NCBI RefSeq assembly: GCF_014023275.1
Contig: NZ_CP054694.1
Location: 35,099 to 99,098 of the forward strand
From: Nostoc edaphicum CCNP1411
GTDB taxonomy: Bacteria; Cyanobacteriota; Cyanobacteriia; Cyanobacteriales; Nostocaceae
Length of the DNA stretch: 64,000 nucleotides
Direction of reading: 5' to 3'
Shown here one piece after another: positions 44,482 through 55,700 of this stretch (its first letter is position 1; each line of letters starts with the position of its first letter). Below the pieces are notes generated by a model, which saw nothing but the letters and a program-made list of their open reading frames with translations, did not search any database and was not told where the DNA came from. The position numbers and the translations under genes were made by a program.

Positions 44482-46356
44482 TTATTCGGATAGGCGTTCT
44501 CGGAAATAAAAGCGATATAAATTACAAAGGCATTGAACTTCATTTCCTTTAAATTCAATTAAGCCTAGACTGCGTAATTTAAAACTTTGTACAGAATCTA
44601 ACAACTTTACAGGAATATCACTATTGATCACTTTTTGGAGCGCTGTTTTTAACAACTTATCTTCTTCCAGCAGTGAAAGATAGGGATGTAAAAAGCCTCT
44701 AAATAATCCTTCGTCAGTGGGGGCAACTTTCAGAAATTGTTCTAAAGTTAAATTACCTGTGGCGATTTGATAAAGAGCAGTCCTTAATAAATAAGGATGA
44801 CCATCAATCATTCCCCTTAATTGTCCGATTTGTGTCTCTGACCAATTTAATTTATGTCGTTCGACTAATTCTTTTATTTGTATGGGATTAAATTCTCCTA
44901 TTTCGACAGATAACCCCACATTAAAGGGGGATTGATTGACATTTAAGGAAACATATACTTCTTGAGAATGTGCAATTACTAAACGCAATTTTTGCCAAAT
45001 TTCTTCATTTTTACCGTTTTCATGCCAAGCTCGGAGTAGAGCAAAAAATTCTTGAGCAATTTCGGGATAAGGAAAAATCTTATCAATATCATCTAAGCCT
45101 AATACTAGGGGAACATCAAGATTTTTTAATAAATAGTCTTTTAAATAATTAGTGCAGTTAACTTGACTGCTTAAGCGTCCTTTCCAATATTTATCTATTT
45201 GTTCTTCTAGCCCTAATTCATAACTCAGAGTTGCACAGAATGCCTGTAAAAAATTACTGAGATCGGTAAGATTTTCTTTACTCCATAAATTAAGAGAAAC
45301 TGTGCGATAACCTTTTTGTTTACTATGGTTAAGAATACGGCTCATTAAAGAAGTTTTCCCCATCTTTTGCGGCGCTTTTATGCGGATTAACGCCCCTGGT
45401 TGGAGGATAGACTCATAACATTTAATTTCCACCTCTGGACGCTCGATATAAAAGGGGGAGTTAAGAGGAACTTGACCATCAGTATTTTCAAAAATCACTG
45501 AGGAATTATTCTCTTTTACTTTTGGTGTTGCTTGTTCAACCGTGCCCAGATTAATTAGCAATTGTTGCTTAATAAACTGACTCACTCCCTTGTAGACTAA
45601 ATTCTCTGTTGATTTTGGCTTGGTGATAGAAAGATGGTCGTCATCTGTAGCGGTAGGTTGGACATCTTTGATGGCTGGGTTAGCACTATCTGGGTCTACA
45701 ACTAAAAAGCCTCTGGTAGGTCTTGTTTCAAAATAAACTTTTGTAGCAATTTCCAAAAAATCAACATTTTGCCGATACCACTCATTAAGTTGACGCAGTT
45801 GGGGAATATGTACTTTCAGTTCATCAACACTGACAGAGGTTCGTGCCAAAATACCAATTTTATCGACTAAGTTAGCAAGATGAGAACCAGTGTGAGGAGT
45901 GGATAGAAATACAATGCCTTTTGTCTGTTGAATAACTGCTTTTTTTTGAAATGTCTGAGCATTACGCAGCATTTCTTTTACTAATAATCCACCCATACTA
46001 TGAGCGATAAAAATTATTGGGTATTTTCCAAAATCATAAACTTCTAAATATTCTTGTAAGTTACTAGCTCTATCAAAGAGTGGCATTGTTGAACCTCTCC
46101 ACTCAAAGGGTTCAGCTTTGTAGCCAAAAGACCAAATACCTAAATCTGGTCTTTCTTGTGCAAGCCACGTTAACCAGAAATTATCATCGTTGTGTAGTTC
46201 TTGTGGATGCCAAGTTCCTCGTGCGTGACCACCTAACCCATGAACAAAAATCACATCCCCGCGCCGCTTAGGGTTGTCACATCCCGATATTTTGATTAAA
46301 CCAGTCATCTCTGCGGGTTCAGGTTTTGGGGGTTTAGAAAAAATGTTAAAGGGCAT
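44482..46356 (-). CDS. Lipase-like alpha/beta hydrolase fused to AAA (STAND-type) ATPase
   Basis: 624 residues from ATG 46356. The N-terminal hydrolase (about 25-260) has the oxyanion motif VIFVHGLGGHARGTW, the nucleophile elbow FIAHSMGGLL (Ser120) and STPHTGSHL, like PGAP1/DUF676-type lipases. The C-terminal ATPase (about 295-624) has Walker A IKAPQKMGKTSLMSR, Walker B VPLVLGLDDIDKIF and an AAA_35-like winged-helix end. Such effector-STAND fusions often act as switch-type defence proteins in which the ATPase senses and the lipase damages membranes. The trigger is unknown, and no sensor repeats follow the ATPase. Confidence 0.85.
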   Translation of the reverse strand: MPFNIFSKPPKPEPAEMTGLIKISGCDNPKRRGDVIFVHGLGGHARGTWHPQELHNDDNFWLTWLAQERPDLGIWSFGYKAEPFEWRGSTMPLFDRASNLQEYLEVYDFGKYPIIFIAHSMGGLLVKEMLRNAQTFQKKAVIQQTKGIVFLSTPHTGSHLANLVDKIGILARTSVSVDELKVHIPQLRQLNEWYRQNVDFLEIATKVYFETRPTRGFLVVDPDSANPAIKDVQPTATDDDHLSITKPKSTENLVYKGVSQFIKQQLLINLGTVEQATPKVKENNSSVIFENTDGQVPLNSPFYIERPEVEIKCYESILQPGALIRIKAPQKMGKTSLMSRILNHSKQKGYRTVSLNLWSKENLTDLSNFLQAFCATLSYELGLEEQIDKYWKGRLSSQVNCTNYLKDYLLKNLDVPLVLGLDDIDKIFPYPEIAQEFFALLRAWHENGKNEEIWQKLRLVIAHSQEVYVSLNVNQSPFNVGLSVEIGEFNPIQIKELVERHKLNWSETQIGQLRGMIDGHPYLLRTALYQIATGNLTLEQFLKVAPTDEGLFRGFLHPYLSLLEEDKLLKTALQKVINSDIPVKLLDSVQSFKLRSLGLIEFKGNEVQCLCNLYRFYFRERLSE

Positions 46357-46396
46357 AGATATTATGGGGAGGATTAGAGGATGACAAGTTCTTTTT

Positions 46397-47167
46397 ATGC
46401 CACGGTCACAGCGCGACTTAAAACTAGGATACAGCGATCGCGTCACTACTCGGTGCAATAACCGCGAGTTTAAATTAACGCGTCACGAATGCCGTCAGGT
46501 GTTTCTCTATGCTCTCAAAAAGGCATTGGCTAAGTTCCAATTTAAGCTTTATGCCCTATGTATTATGTCTAAGCATGTCCACTATCTACTTGAGCCAGCA
46601 CAAGCGAACGATTTACCCAAAATCATGCACTGGATAAATTGGTACACGGCAATGTGTTTTAACCGAATGTTGAACCGTACAGGACATTTTTGGGAAAAAC
46701 GTTATCACAGTACAGGATTTGACAAAAGTGACTATCAACGAGCATTGAATACGCTGCGGTATATTCATGCGAATCCGAAAGCAGCAGGAATGCAAGAAGG
46801 CTTTTTCTATGATTTTAGTAATTATGGAGTCTATGACCGACTTGGGGATGATGGTTTAACAACTTGGCATCCGGCTTTTTTAGTGTTGGGTAAAACTTTG
46901 AATGAATGTGCTGCTAAATATCGAGGTTTTTGTAAGAAGTACAAATCAAAAGCGAAAACAGAAAAACACTATTCTTGGGGTAATCAATTTTTGCCGAAAG
47001 TAATTAAGGGCAAAGATAAAAAAGCATCACCTGGACAGATGCGATTACCTTGGGATACTTGTGAGGCAAATAATCCAGAAATTATTGATGTGGCTGAGAA
47101 ATTTATTTTTGCTAATTGTTACAATCCGCAAGTTGCTGGGATGATTTTTAGAAATCACAATCAATGA
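46397..47167 (+). CDS. REP-associated tyrosine transposase (RAYT, Y1/HUH family)
   Basis: 256 residues. It has the HUH motif KHVHYLLEP preceded by FKLYALCIMS, the conserved GHFWEKRYHS segment, and YIHANPKAAG after the expected catalytic Tyr region. It differs from IS200 TnpA by its C-terminal extension (YSWGNQFLPKVIKGKD and beyond). RAYTs process REP-like palindromes. It starts 41 bp from the divergent lipase-STAND gene. No clear IS ends were found, so it may be a domesticated single-copy gene. Confidence 0.88.
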   Translation: MPRSQRDLKLGYSDRVTTRCNNREFKLTRHECRQVFLYALKKALAKFQFKLYALCIMSKHVHYLLEPAQANDLPKIMHWINWYTAMCFNRMLNRTGHFWEKRYHSTGFDKSDYQRALNTLRYIHANPKAAGMQEGFFYDFSNYGVYDRLGDDGLTTWHPAFLVLGKTLNECAAKYRGFCKKYKSKAKTEKHYSWGNQFLPKVIKGKDKKASPGQMRLPWDTCEANNPEIIDVAEKFIFANCYNPQVAGMIFRNHNQ

Positions 47168-47373
47168 TTTGAGATGAAGATAGGAGCAGTGTCTCTATTT
47201 ATCACTAAAGATGTCTTTTTGAGAGGAATTTGCTACTTACTGGTAATATCAGCGACTCTAAATTTGCTCTTCTCAATTCCCTTTAGGTATCGAATCTCAA
47301 AGCCTTATTCGTGCGTGGAAAATATCCCAGAAATAAATCTTTACAATCCTCTGAAAGCCTTATCTGCTAAAAT

Positions 47374-50271
47374 TTACAAGTCTCTGCAAGAAGAGAGGAG
47401 TGATTCATTGATGTAGATTGATTTCGAGTCGTATATAGGTATGATTACAAACCGATAAAAGTATGGGAGTTCACCTCTGCTTGATACTTCATCCACGGTT
47501 CCCGATAGGTTCATGGGTAATTCCTCATATCTTCTTAGCTCCCCATCCTTTCCTCTCCATCCCACACTTTTTGTAAAATAATTATACCCGGTAACGTTCC
47601 AATTTTTCCATTCTCCCTTCTCCCAATCAAAATCGAGAGAATTTCCACTAGCCATTATTTTTTTCTGGACACTATAACCAAAATACCCCTTAGAGTTTTT
47701 TACCCAAAGTCTATCTAGTTGTTTTAAATCTTTACAATTAAAGTTTTTGACATCAATTAAATGTAAATAGCCTTGTTCTTCCTTTCCTGCTGAATAGAGA
47801 AGAAACTGCCAATTTTTTGAATCTGCTTCCCTCCATCTTTGCTGCTGCATTAAATAGTCTAATTCATTCAATAAATGATCTTTTAAAGATTGAGCATAAA
47901 CTGTATTGGATTCGTCTAATTCTTTCAGTTTACGATAAAGCAAAGCCACAATATCAGCATTGCCATTATAGAGAATATTTAAGTCTAAGGTAAATAAATC
48001 AATATTAGATTCCAACTGAGATTCTAGAAGCCTGAGATGAGCTAATGCTTTCTTATAATCTGCCAAGGATTTATCTGAGCGACCTTTAACATAGTTAATA
48101 TAAACTAAAGTAGCTAAATTTGTTGGTGAATTATTATCAATTTTATTTTCTATTTGTGATAAATCTTGTAAACTTTTCCTAAATTCATTTTCGGCTTTTT
48201 TTAACTCATCTGTTTGCTTTTCATCAGCTTGGTATTGATATGCTAAAATCAGCGCACTATTTAATAGAGCTTCTTTTAGTTTAGGATTCTTAATCTTTTC
48301 TTGCAAAACCAATCCGGCAATATTCAAAGATTGATTCCCTTCATTTGTTTTCCCCTTTTGTAGAAGTTGAGAAGCCACTACTGATAATTCTGTAACTTTA
48401 GCAATAGAATTTTTGAGTTGCTTGGTATTTTCGTTAGCAGTTTCAAGCTCTCGTTCTTTTGCTTTTACTTGCGCTTGAATTTGTTGGAACTGATTTTCAA
48501 CGTTTTCAACTTCTATTTGCAGTTCTTTAGCAGCATTAGTTAATTTACTTTTTTGTGTTTCTAAACTTTTTTTATCATTTTGAACTTTAACTAAATCTTT
48601 CTTAGCTATTCCAGCCTGGTTTTTAGCATTTTTGGCTTCTTGTTTTACTTCTTCTGATTCTTTCTTCTGCTTTGCTAATTCCTCTTTTGTTTGACTAAGT
48701 TCTTGGGTAGCTTTTTGAGATTCCTTTTGAGCCTTTTCAGCTTTTTGTTGTTCATTTATTGCTTTACTACCAGCTATAGATGCCACTATTACAGATATAC
48801 CTAAAGTAATGAATAGAACTATAACTCCTAAACGTATTCTTTTTTTAGCAGTTACCAATTGCTTTTCAGCTTCCTGTTTAGCTTCAGCTTCAATTTGTCT
48901 AGCCTTTTCTGCTGCTTCCTTTTCTTTCTTTTCCCTTTCTAATTCTGCCTGGATTTCTGTTTCTGCTAGTTCTTCTTCTCGCTCTCGTTTACGACTAGCT
49001 GCTAAAAATTCTAAATCTTGAAAACCTAAACTTTTATCCTTTGCCCAAGTTTCTGCTTCTACTAAAGCTTTCCCCCGCAATAACCGAGACTCATCCTGTT
49101 TTCCTGATAAAATCCACTGACGATAATTCTCTGCATAAGGACGCAAACTGGCTAAAGTTTTATCAATCCATAAGTTGTCAAAAATGCTTTGATAAATTAG
49201 GTTATAAACTTTTAATTTATTCCCTTTGTTAACAACAATTCCCGCTAACTGTAAATCACTCTGTTCAATACTATTATCAATATCTATTCCACCTGATTGC
49301 CATACTTGTTGATATAAATCTAACAAGTATGCTGCTTTCTGTTCATCTCTTTTTAAAATCCTATTCCGAATTGTTCTAAAATGTTCCGGTTCATCTTGAG
49401 ATTCCCAATTCTGAATCACTCTATTTCGGACTAAATTCTCTACAAAAATAGCTTCTTCACCTGGGGTAATTACAGTTGCAGATTTACGGACAAATTCACA
49501 GACTTTCTGAGTCAAAAATGGCTGTCCTCCAGTCCAGTCTAAAATCGCTTTTAGTACGGTTTCCGGGTTGCTAGTTTGTCCAGAGAATCCTTTGATTAAA
49601 GGTAAAGCTTCTGCAAATTCAAATCCGGTTAATTCAATTCCTTTTCCAATATTAAAAGGAGTACGCTTTTTATCTTGAATTAGATCAGAAGGGGTAGCTA
49701 CTCCCAAAAGCACAAAAGTAATGCGTTGATATTCAGGATTATCAACTCTTTGATTAAAGAAAGCTCTAATTAAAGCAAAAAAATCATCAACCGGAAATTT
49801 TAAACTGATAACACTATCAATTTCATCTATAAAAATAACAATCTGTGTGGAAACTAATTTTAATAATTTGTCAATAAATTTACCAAAAATCTGCACATCA
49901 GAAAAGCGGGAATTTTCTTCCCATAACTCATCTATATCAAACTGCTCACCTAACTTTAAACTTTCAGAACCAGCAATAGTATCAATAACCCCAGAATACC
50001 ATTGTTCAGACTTTAGCCCAGATGTCCCAATTGCGGTTAAATCAATAGATACACAAGCAATTCCTTCATCCTGCAACCTTTGCATTGTGCGGACACGCAA
50101 ACTAGATTTACCCATTTGTCGAGAGTTGAGGACAAAACAAAACTCTCCAGCTTTCACAGCCTGATACAAATCTGCATCAGCTTGGCGTGTGACGTAGGTA
50201 GGTGCATTAGCAGGAAGACTACCACCAAATTGATATTGATAATCCTGGGGGACAGGTAAATTTATAGTCAT
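47374..50271 (-). CDS. AAA (AAA_35-type) ATPase, coiled coil, membrane helix and GUN4 domain
   Basis: 965 residues. The STAND-like ATPase (1 to about 330) opens with the usual [19 protein letters not shown], has P-loop [11 protein letters not shown] (Lys55), Walker [14 protein letters not shown] and [11 protein letters not shown] winged helix and long Glu/Lys/Gln coiled coils (about 410-660) flank a membrane helix ([20 protein letters not shown], about 485-505). The C-terminus (about 815-945) is GUN4-like: [38 protein letters not shown] and [13 protein letters not shown]4 binds tetrapyrroles in chlorophyll synthesis, but fused GUN4 domains in cyanobacteria have unknown ligands. It probably senses a pigment or stress signal and drives assembly. 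Confidence 0.85.
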   Translation of the reverse strand: MTINLPVPQDYQYQFGGSLPANAPTYVTRQADADLYQAVKAGEFCFVLNSRQMGKSSLRVRTMQRLQDEGIACVSIDLTAIGTSGLKSEQWYSGVIDTIAGSESLKLGEQFDIDELWEENSRFSDVQIFGKFIDKLLKLVSTQIVIFIDEIDSVISLKFPVDDFFALIRAFFNQRVDNPEYQRITFVLLGVATPSDLIQDKKRTPFNIGKGIELTGFEFAEALPLIKGFSGQTSNPETVLKAILDWTGGQPFLTQKVCEFVRKSATVITPGEEAIFVENLVRNRVIQNWESQDEPEHFRTIRNRILKRDEQKAAYLLDLYQQVWQSGGIDIDNSIEQSDLQLAGIVVNKGNKLKVYNLIYQSIFDNLWIDKTLASLRPYAENYRQWILSGKQDESRLLRGKALVEAETWAKDKSLGFQDLEFLAASRKREREEELAETEIQAELEREKKEKEAAEKARQIEAEAKQEAEKQLVTAKKRIRLGVIVLFITLGISVIVASIAGSKAINEQQKAEKAQKESQKATQELSQTKEELAKQKKESEEVKQEAKNAKNQAGIAKKDLVKVQNDKKSLETQKSKLTNAAKELQIEVENVENQFQQIQAQVKAKERELETANENTKQLKNSIAKVTELSVVASQLLQKGKTNEGNQSLNIAGLVLQEKIKNPKLKEALLNSALILAYQYQADEKQTDELKKAENEFRKSLQDLSQIENKIDNNSPTNLATLVYINYVKGRSDKSLADYKKALAHLRLLESQLESNIDLFTLDLNILYNGNADIVALLYRKLKELDESNTVYAQSLKDHLLNELDYLMQQQRWREADSKNWQFLLYSAGKEEQGYLHLIDVKNFNCKDLKQLDRLWVKNSKGYFGYSVQKKIMASGNSLDFDWEKGEWKNWNVTGYNYFTKSVGWRGKDGELRRYEELPMNLSGTVDEVSSRGELPYFYRFVIIPIYDSKSIYINESLLSSCRDL

Positions 50272-50607
50272 ACGCTACATGGGTAATACCCAGGTGATAT
50301 GTCAATTAAGACACAATATACGGCTATTAGGCTCTTTTTGAATAATTATAAAGATAGCTGAATCTGAATAAGTGCAAGTCGCTACATTTAACATCAGGCT
50401 GTATTTATTGTATGGCAATGCTTTCAGCTTTAGTGCGAAAATTTCTACTATTGTAAAATAGCACCTCCCTCATGATGAAGTAAATTTTCCCGATATCGGG
50501 GAAGTCTAGGGTTCACCAGGAAGTTGACATCAGGAAATTTGACTTCCAATCAACTGCCTTTCCTGATGGTAAATTTTAATTATGCTCAACATAGTTAGGG
50601 GTATGCT
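50272..50607. other. Intergenic region with inverted repeat
   Basis: No gene. CATCAGGAAA (50528-50537) and TTTCCTGATG (50559-50568) form 10-bp arms around 21 nt, with GTTGA/TCAAC nested near them, 40 bp before the next start. A possible operator or leader hairpin. Confidence 0.5.
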
Positions 50608-51102
50608 ATGTGGTTTTGGGAAAAGGAATCGGTTGAGTACGAGGTATTTAAAAAATACGAAGGAGCGCTGATAACTATCGGTGTTAATTTTGCCGATGGC
50701 GAAGTCCAAGATGCACTTGAAGGTTGTTCGTATGACTTAGAGGATGCGTTGCGAAGTGCAATTGAATATGCTCTGTGGCTAAGTGAACACGAGAAAGAGA
50801 TTTTCCCCAACGCCTTATTAATCCGTGCGCTACAGGATAATTGGAAGCCGAAAGCATGGCGCGATGAATATTTAGAAAGGGAGATGTTCTCTTCGCCTGG
50901 GCAACGCTGGTGGAATGCGGCAGAAAAAATGTGGGGACGCGATGTGCGGAATCAATTGGTTGTTGACGTATTTTTTGACGGAGGTGGAGAATTTATTAAA
51001 TTCAGCAATGGTAAAGAAATCCTAGTAAAAACTGCATGGGTCTGGGGATGGGAACGATTGCTGGAATATGCCAGCCCAAGCCCAATCTCTGTTTATCGAT
51101 AA
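50608..51102 (+). CDS. Hypothetical protein
   Basis: 164 residues, Trp-rich, no family recognised. It has an N-terminal helix (WFWEKESVEYEVFKKYEG), a central helical part (LEDALRSAIEYALWLSEHEKE) and a beta C-terminus (VVDVFFDGGGEFIKFSNGKE). It stands alone between the GUN4-STAND gene and the pPIWI_RE operon. Confidence 0.7.
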   Translation: MWFWEKESVEYEVFKKYEGALITIGVNFADGEVQDALEGCSYDLEDALRSAIEYALWLSEHEKEIFPNALLIRALQDNWKPKAWRDEYLEREMFSSPGQRWWNAAEKMWGRDVRNQLVVDVFFDGGGEFIKFSNGKEILVKTAWVWGWERLLEYASPSPISVYR

Positions 51103-51430
51103 TGACTTTTTTCGTTTTGCGACTCGCTGTTCACGAGAGCTAGTGGCTCTTTATCCGTTGTGTGTGATTGGTTAGTCTGCGATCGCTTGGAGCAATTTTG
51201 CTATCATTTGCACGCAACATGAAAAGTAGTATCAATAACTCTGAAACAAAACTTAACAATGTGCCTGTTCTTGCTGGTATTTCGATAGGCAGACGGACAG
51301 GGTAGACAGAAAAGCCCCTGGCACATCATTGGGGGCTTTCTGTTTAAGGCATAATCAAAGCTTAAATAAATAGCCACAAGCTTTTATTTGTATACTTTTT
51401 AGGCATTATATCTGAATAGAATAATAAAAT
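51103..51430. other. Intergenic region with possible small ORF and terminator
   Basis: Contains a 28-codon frame at 51219-51305 (ends GISIGRRTG) that stops just before the terminator at 51307. It has no clear SD and no known family, so it is reported only as a possibility. The rest shows nothing recognisable. Confidence 0.4.
51307..51345. terminator. Bidirectional terminator-like hairpin
   Basis: CAGAAAAGCCCC pairs with GGGGGCTTTCTG around CTGGCACATCATT-like loop sequence, followed by TTT. It insulates the pPIWI_RE operon promoter from upstream transcription. Confidence 0.75.
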
Positions 51431-51484
51431 TTGCATAGCTTTGCATAGCTTTGCATAGACAAATATAGCAAAAAACACTATAGT
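51431..51484 (+). promoter_or_regulatory. Promoter with three 10-bp tandem operators for the pPIWI_RE operon
   Basis: TTGCATAGCT is repeated twice in tandem, and a third copy ends as TTGCATAGAC (51431-51460). The last copy supplies a -35 TAGACA (51456-51461), and 17 bp later is TATAGT (51479-51484). Each hexamer matches consensus at 5 of 6. Repeats overlapping the -35 suggest control by a bound protein, perhaps the HTH domain of the first gene product. Confidence 0.7.
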
Positions 51485-51510
51485 AAAGAACAAAAGTTGA
51501 GGACAAGCCG

Positions 51511-52782
51511 ATTTCAGAGTACGTAAGCCCCAAAGAGGCAGCACGACGGCTGGGAGTAAGTGTGGACTCCTTAAGGCGGTGGGAAGCTGCGGGTAACATT
51601 AAGGCAATCAGGACACCATCTGGGCAGAGGAGATTTGATATGACCTCCTATGTACCAGCCGAAAAACCTGATGAAAGCACAAAGGCAATCTCAAAAAAGC
51701 TAAAAACAACAGACGAAGAATCGACCCTACGCCAGATAGCTAAGGGAGTAGTTCAATATGCACAGCAAATGCAAAAGCTGGGACTATTCCCTTATCCAGC
51801 TGCGCTGCAACTGGGAGTAGAAAAGTTACAAGCTATTTGTGTGATGCAAAATAAAATTCAACCTCAAGGGGTTCCTGACTTTCTCACCAACTGGGGGCAA
51901 CATCCTATAAAAGATTGGACTATTGAAATTGACTTTCCAGAAGATTGGAAAGATGCTCAATTTATAGAAGACCACAAGCCCAGCGGGTTTTGTATTGAAC
52001 TAGACGGGTCATACATAAGTGAAGCCGAGCGGATTCAAACAGAGGTGATGGAAGAAGTTTTTAGAAAATCTGCACAATATCCAAACCTATATGTAGAGTT
52101 TCGCCGCTTAATTATCACCTGCCCTGTGATAACAAAAGGGGAACGAGATATTAAAAGCGTTCTCCAACTCAAGCCATTTCAAAAAGTTTTAGAAGATAGC
52201 TATGAAGAAGCTCCAGCTTCTTACAAAAAACAGGGAAAATTTTACTGCTGCGGTCACTGTGGTGGATTAATGCATCGGACTGCGGACAATCAATTAAAGT
52301 GTGAGAATAAGCATTGTGCTAAAGAAAAGAAATCCCCAGTTCCTTTTCAGTGCGATAAAGATGATGAAGTTTTATGGCTCAAAAAGGGACTGCGATATTT
52401 TATTCACCGTCCTGGTTGTGCAGAACTAAGAATAGAAAAACGTTTGCAAGAATTAGGATTAGAAGTTACTCTCTACCCGGATTTTGATAAATACGACCTG
52501 CACATAGTCTTTCCTGATAATACAGTCTGGGCAGTTGACGTAAAGTTTTGGGAATCTGCATATAACTTAGCAAAGAAGGTAGACAAGCCTATCCCTAGAC
52601 TTATCCATCAGCCATACCATGAAGCATTTTTTGTCTTTGCTGATGAAATTAGAGAATATGGAGATGAGTATATTCAAGAATTTGTAAATCGCTGTTCAGT
52701 TAAATTAAAAAAATCTCAGGTGATGTTTGAACAGATTTTCTTAAAAGCAGTTGAGAAAAAATTAAACAATTGTCAAAAATGA
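51511..52782 (+). CDS. pPIWI_RE-module nuclease: MerR-like HTH, zinc ribbon, PD-(D/E)XK REase
   Basis: 423 residues if started at ATT 51511. That codon is 7 nt after GAGGA and gives YVSPKEAARRLGVSVDSLRRW, a complete MerR/IS607-TnpA-type HTH. The first conventional start (GTG 51562) would cut this domain in half, and stops at 51481-51486 block any earlier start. A zinc ribbon follows (YCCGHCGG with CENKHC, about 245-270). A REase-fold domain has Asp329 in DKYDLHIVF and Asp343-Val-Lys345 in WAVDVKFW. The REase component is the expected partner of the helicase and PIWI genes downstream. The HTH probably autoregulates the operon or targets DNA. Its stop overlaps the helicase ATG. Confidence 0.8.
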   Translation: MSEYVSPKEAARRLGVSVDSLRRWEAAGNIKAIRTPSGQRRFDMTSYVPAEKPDESTKAISKKLKTTDEESTLRQIAKGVVQYAQQMQKLGLFPYPAALQLGVEKLQAICVMQNKIQPQGVPDFLTNWGQHPIKDWTIEIDFPEDWKDAQFIEDHKPSGFCIELDGSYISEAERIQTEVMEEVFRKSAQYPNLYVEFRRLIITCPVITKGERDIKSVLQLKPFQKVLEDSYEEAPASYKKQGKFYCCGHCGGLMHRTADNQLKCENKHCAKEKKSPVPFQCDKDDEVLWLKKGLRYFIHRPGCAELRIEKRLQELGLEVTLYPDFDKYDLHIVFPDNTVWAVDVKFWESAYNLAKKVDKPIPRLIHQPYHEAFFVFADEIREYGDEYIQEFVNRCSVKLKKSQVMFEQIFLKAVEKKLNNCQK

Positions 52783-55700
52783 GAAATACAACAGAATGGC
52801 ATAAACCCTTAAAAAAAGAAGGGTTAGACAAAACTTTGTGTGATGTAGAGTTAGGGTTATACTTGTTAAGATCATTAGTTATAAATGCATCTGCAAGTAG
52901 TCTCTGGGTATTACTGACTGGTTATCCTTTCTCTATTCCAGAATCAAAACAATGGAGTAAGTCGCAACACAAAATGTATACCACTGCGCGTCATTTGTTA
53001 ACGGACTATAGAAGACCTTATGTGTGGTCAGAAGCACTAAATAATTATCGCTCTTTACCAGCAGACCAGCGCGGATATGAAGTATCAGAATCTTTACAAG
53101 AATTTCAAATAAGGAGTAATATAACAATTGCCAATTTCAGATTTGAAATATATGCTAAAACCTTAACTTCTCCTGTTTCATTGTTTAAAAGACGCGAACT
53201 AAAGTGGGCTGAAGCTGACCAAATATACAAGTGTAAAGTAAACGGAATAATAGAAACAATCAAAATCCCTCCTGCACTGGTAAAGTCTCCACCAACTGGT
53301 CACACTTTAACTGGTAAGTCCGAACGCGAACCTATAAGTGTAAGTTGGAAAGAACTGGAAGAAACAGCAGCATGGATGGATAAACAAAGGAAAAAACGGG
53401 GACTAAAACCGCAGTGGAAAAGTTGGATAAAGCGTGTCAAGTTACAGATATTTGGTGATGGTGATTGTCTAGTTACAGTCGAATCCCTAACTATCAATAG
53501 AATGATGCACTTAGTAGGGATGGTATCATCAGGCAAATCCAATTTGATGAAAGTCCTGACAGTCTGGGCAGTCCAAAAAGGATTGCACGTGACATTAATA
53601 GTAGGAGATGTCTTACAAATATTTGAATTGGCAAAGACTTTTGCTGATGTAGGAATTACCGATGTAGCTCCTATTTTGGGTAATTCAAACAGAAAGAGTC
53701 ATATCAATCGGTTGCATCAAGCCATTCACAATAGCCATCCAGAGGAACCCTTCAATCAAACTCATCCCGCCTTTCAATGGTTAAGCAACACTTGCCTATT
53801 GAGTGGACTAGTTAAGCCCGACGTGACAAAACCGTTTGAAATAGGTCAACAACCTTGTCTGTCTCTAGAACTGATTAAGAAATCAGAACCAGCAGACACA
53901 GAAAATCATGAGCCAGATGTGAAACAGTCAGAATCACCTAAAGGGGAAATAGCTTGTTCAGCTTACAGTGTATGTTCCTACCATCAGAAAGAACGTGACT
54001 TAGTAAAAGCTTCTATCTGGATTGCTACACCGGGAAGCCTAGTTTACAGCAGGGTGCCACAACAGATAAATCGAGAAAGTCTACTTTATGCTGAGTTAGT
54101 CTCTCGGCGTAGTGACTTAGTAATTGTGGATGAGGTAGACCAATATCAAGCTTATTTGGATAAAGCCTTTAGCCCAGATCAGACATTACGCCGACCGACA
54201 AGAGACGCTTGGTTGGATGAAGTTTTACAAAAAGTAGAAGATGAATTAGTGCGTCAAAATTCTCAACCACTTCGAGAAAAAATCGTCAGTGATTGGTGGG
54301 ATGCTTGCCAACAAGCTAAACGTGTGACAGACCAAATTTATCGGATGTTAGGAGGGGATTATCCTGAGTTATCCCAATGGCAAAATAGTAAAAAATATTT
54401 TACTGATTGGTTGCTATTGCGAGAAGTGGCTATTGATTTAGCCGGAAATGAAAATTCTGATAATTTAATGAAGGATATATTTGAACCTTATATCAATAAT
54501 TTAGACAACGACAATAATTCACTTTTTACGCTCACTCACAAAGGCAGTGGCAAGACGGAAGCTCTTCGTAAGTGGGTCAAGGAAAATGCCGCTATTCTCT
54601 TAGAGCCAGAGAAGATTCAAGAAATAGCCGTCAAGTTAGAGTTTGCCTTGCTAGTCTGTGTTCTACAAAAAAAGCTCCATTTCATGATGAGCCTATGGAG
54701 ACAGGTACAAGACAACCTCAAACTGAAACCAGAGGATTCAATGTGGTTTCAAGCGCCGCCAGCCGACTATAACTCTGTAATACCAGCAATGCCGATGGGA
54801 AATCAGTTGGCATTCCAGTACCACAAATCTTATTCTGAACCATTAGGAAGTCTAAGATTTTTCCGTTGTACAGGTGTTGGTCGTTGGTTACTTCTACAAT
54901 TTAATGATTTATTCGCTAGCGAAAACGTAGTAAGTCCCCACATATTGCTGATGTCGGGAACCAGTTGGGCTGGTAAATCTCCGGCATACCATGTTGAAGT
55001 ACCAGTGACCGGAGTGCTGTCACCAGATAATAATAAGGGATTTTCAATTTACTCTGAGTTTTTACAGTTATACGATGACCAGAATCAACCAATATTTGTC
55101 TCAGGTACAGGGGACAAGAAGCAAAAAAACTTGGAGAAAATCGTCACCAAGTTAGTAGAAGAAGAATATCTAGAGCAGAAACTAACAGACCTCAAAGGAC
55201 GGAAAATACTGCTGTTAGTCAATAGCTATGAACAGGTAAAAATAGTCCACGAACATCTAATTCGGCTTGGTTGGGGAAATCGGGTTATAGCTTTAACGAG
55301 TGATGATAGTAAATCAGACTGGCTTGATAATGATTCAGAGGATGCAACTCATAATACATTGCAGCGAGGACGAGTATCTGAGTTTGCCCATAAACCGGAC
55401 AAAGTAATTCTGATAGCCCCACTAAAAGCTATGGAGCGTGGTCACAATGTTGTTGATGAGAATGGAATGGCAGCAATTGGGGCAGCTTACTTTCTGGTTC
55501 TACCCCATCCCAGTCCTGATGACCTAAGCTATGCGATTCACTCCATCAACCGTTGGGCAATCGAAAAGTACAAAACCGCTGTAGGGGAAAATCTTGATGA
55601 ATTAGGTACTAAGTTTCGAGACACGGCTTATCGTCAATGGCTGCGGTTGCTACACCTACCATTAAGGCTAAGAACTCTTGATGAAAACAACTTAACGGCA

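Noticed and set aside
47174..47416. 80-codon + strand frame after the RAYT gene
   Set aside because: No SD, no family, and its end overlaps the GUN4-STAND gene; a chance frame is more likely.
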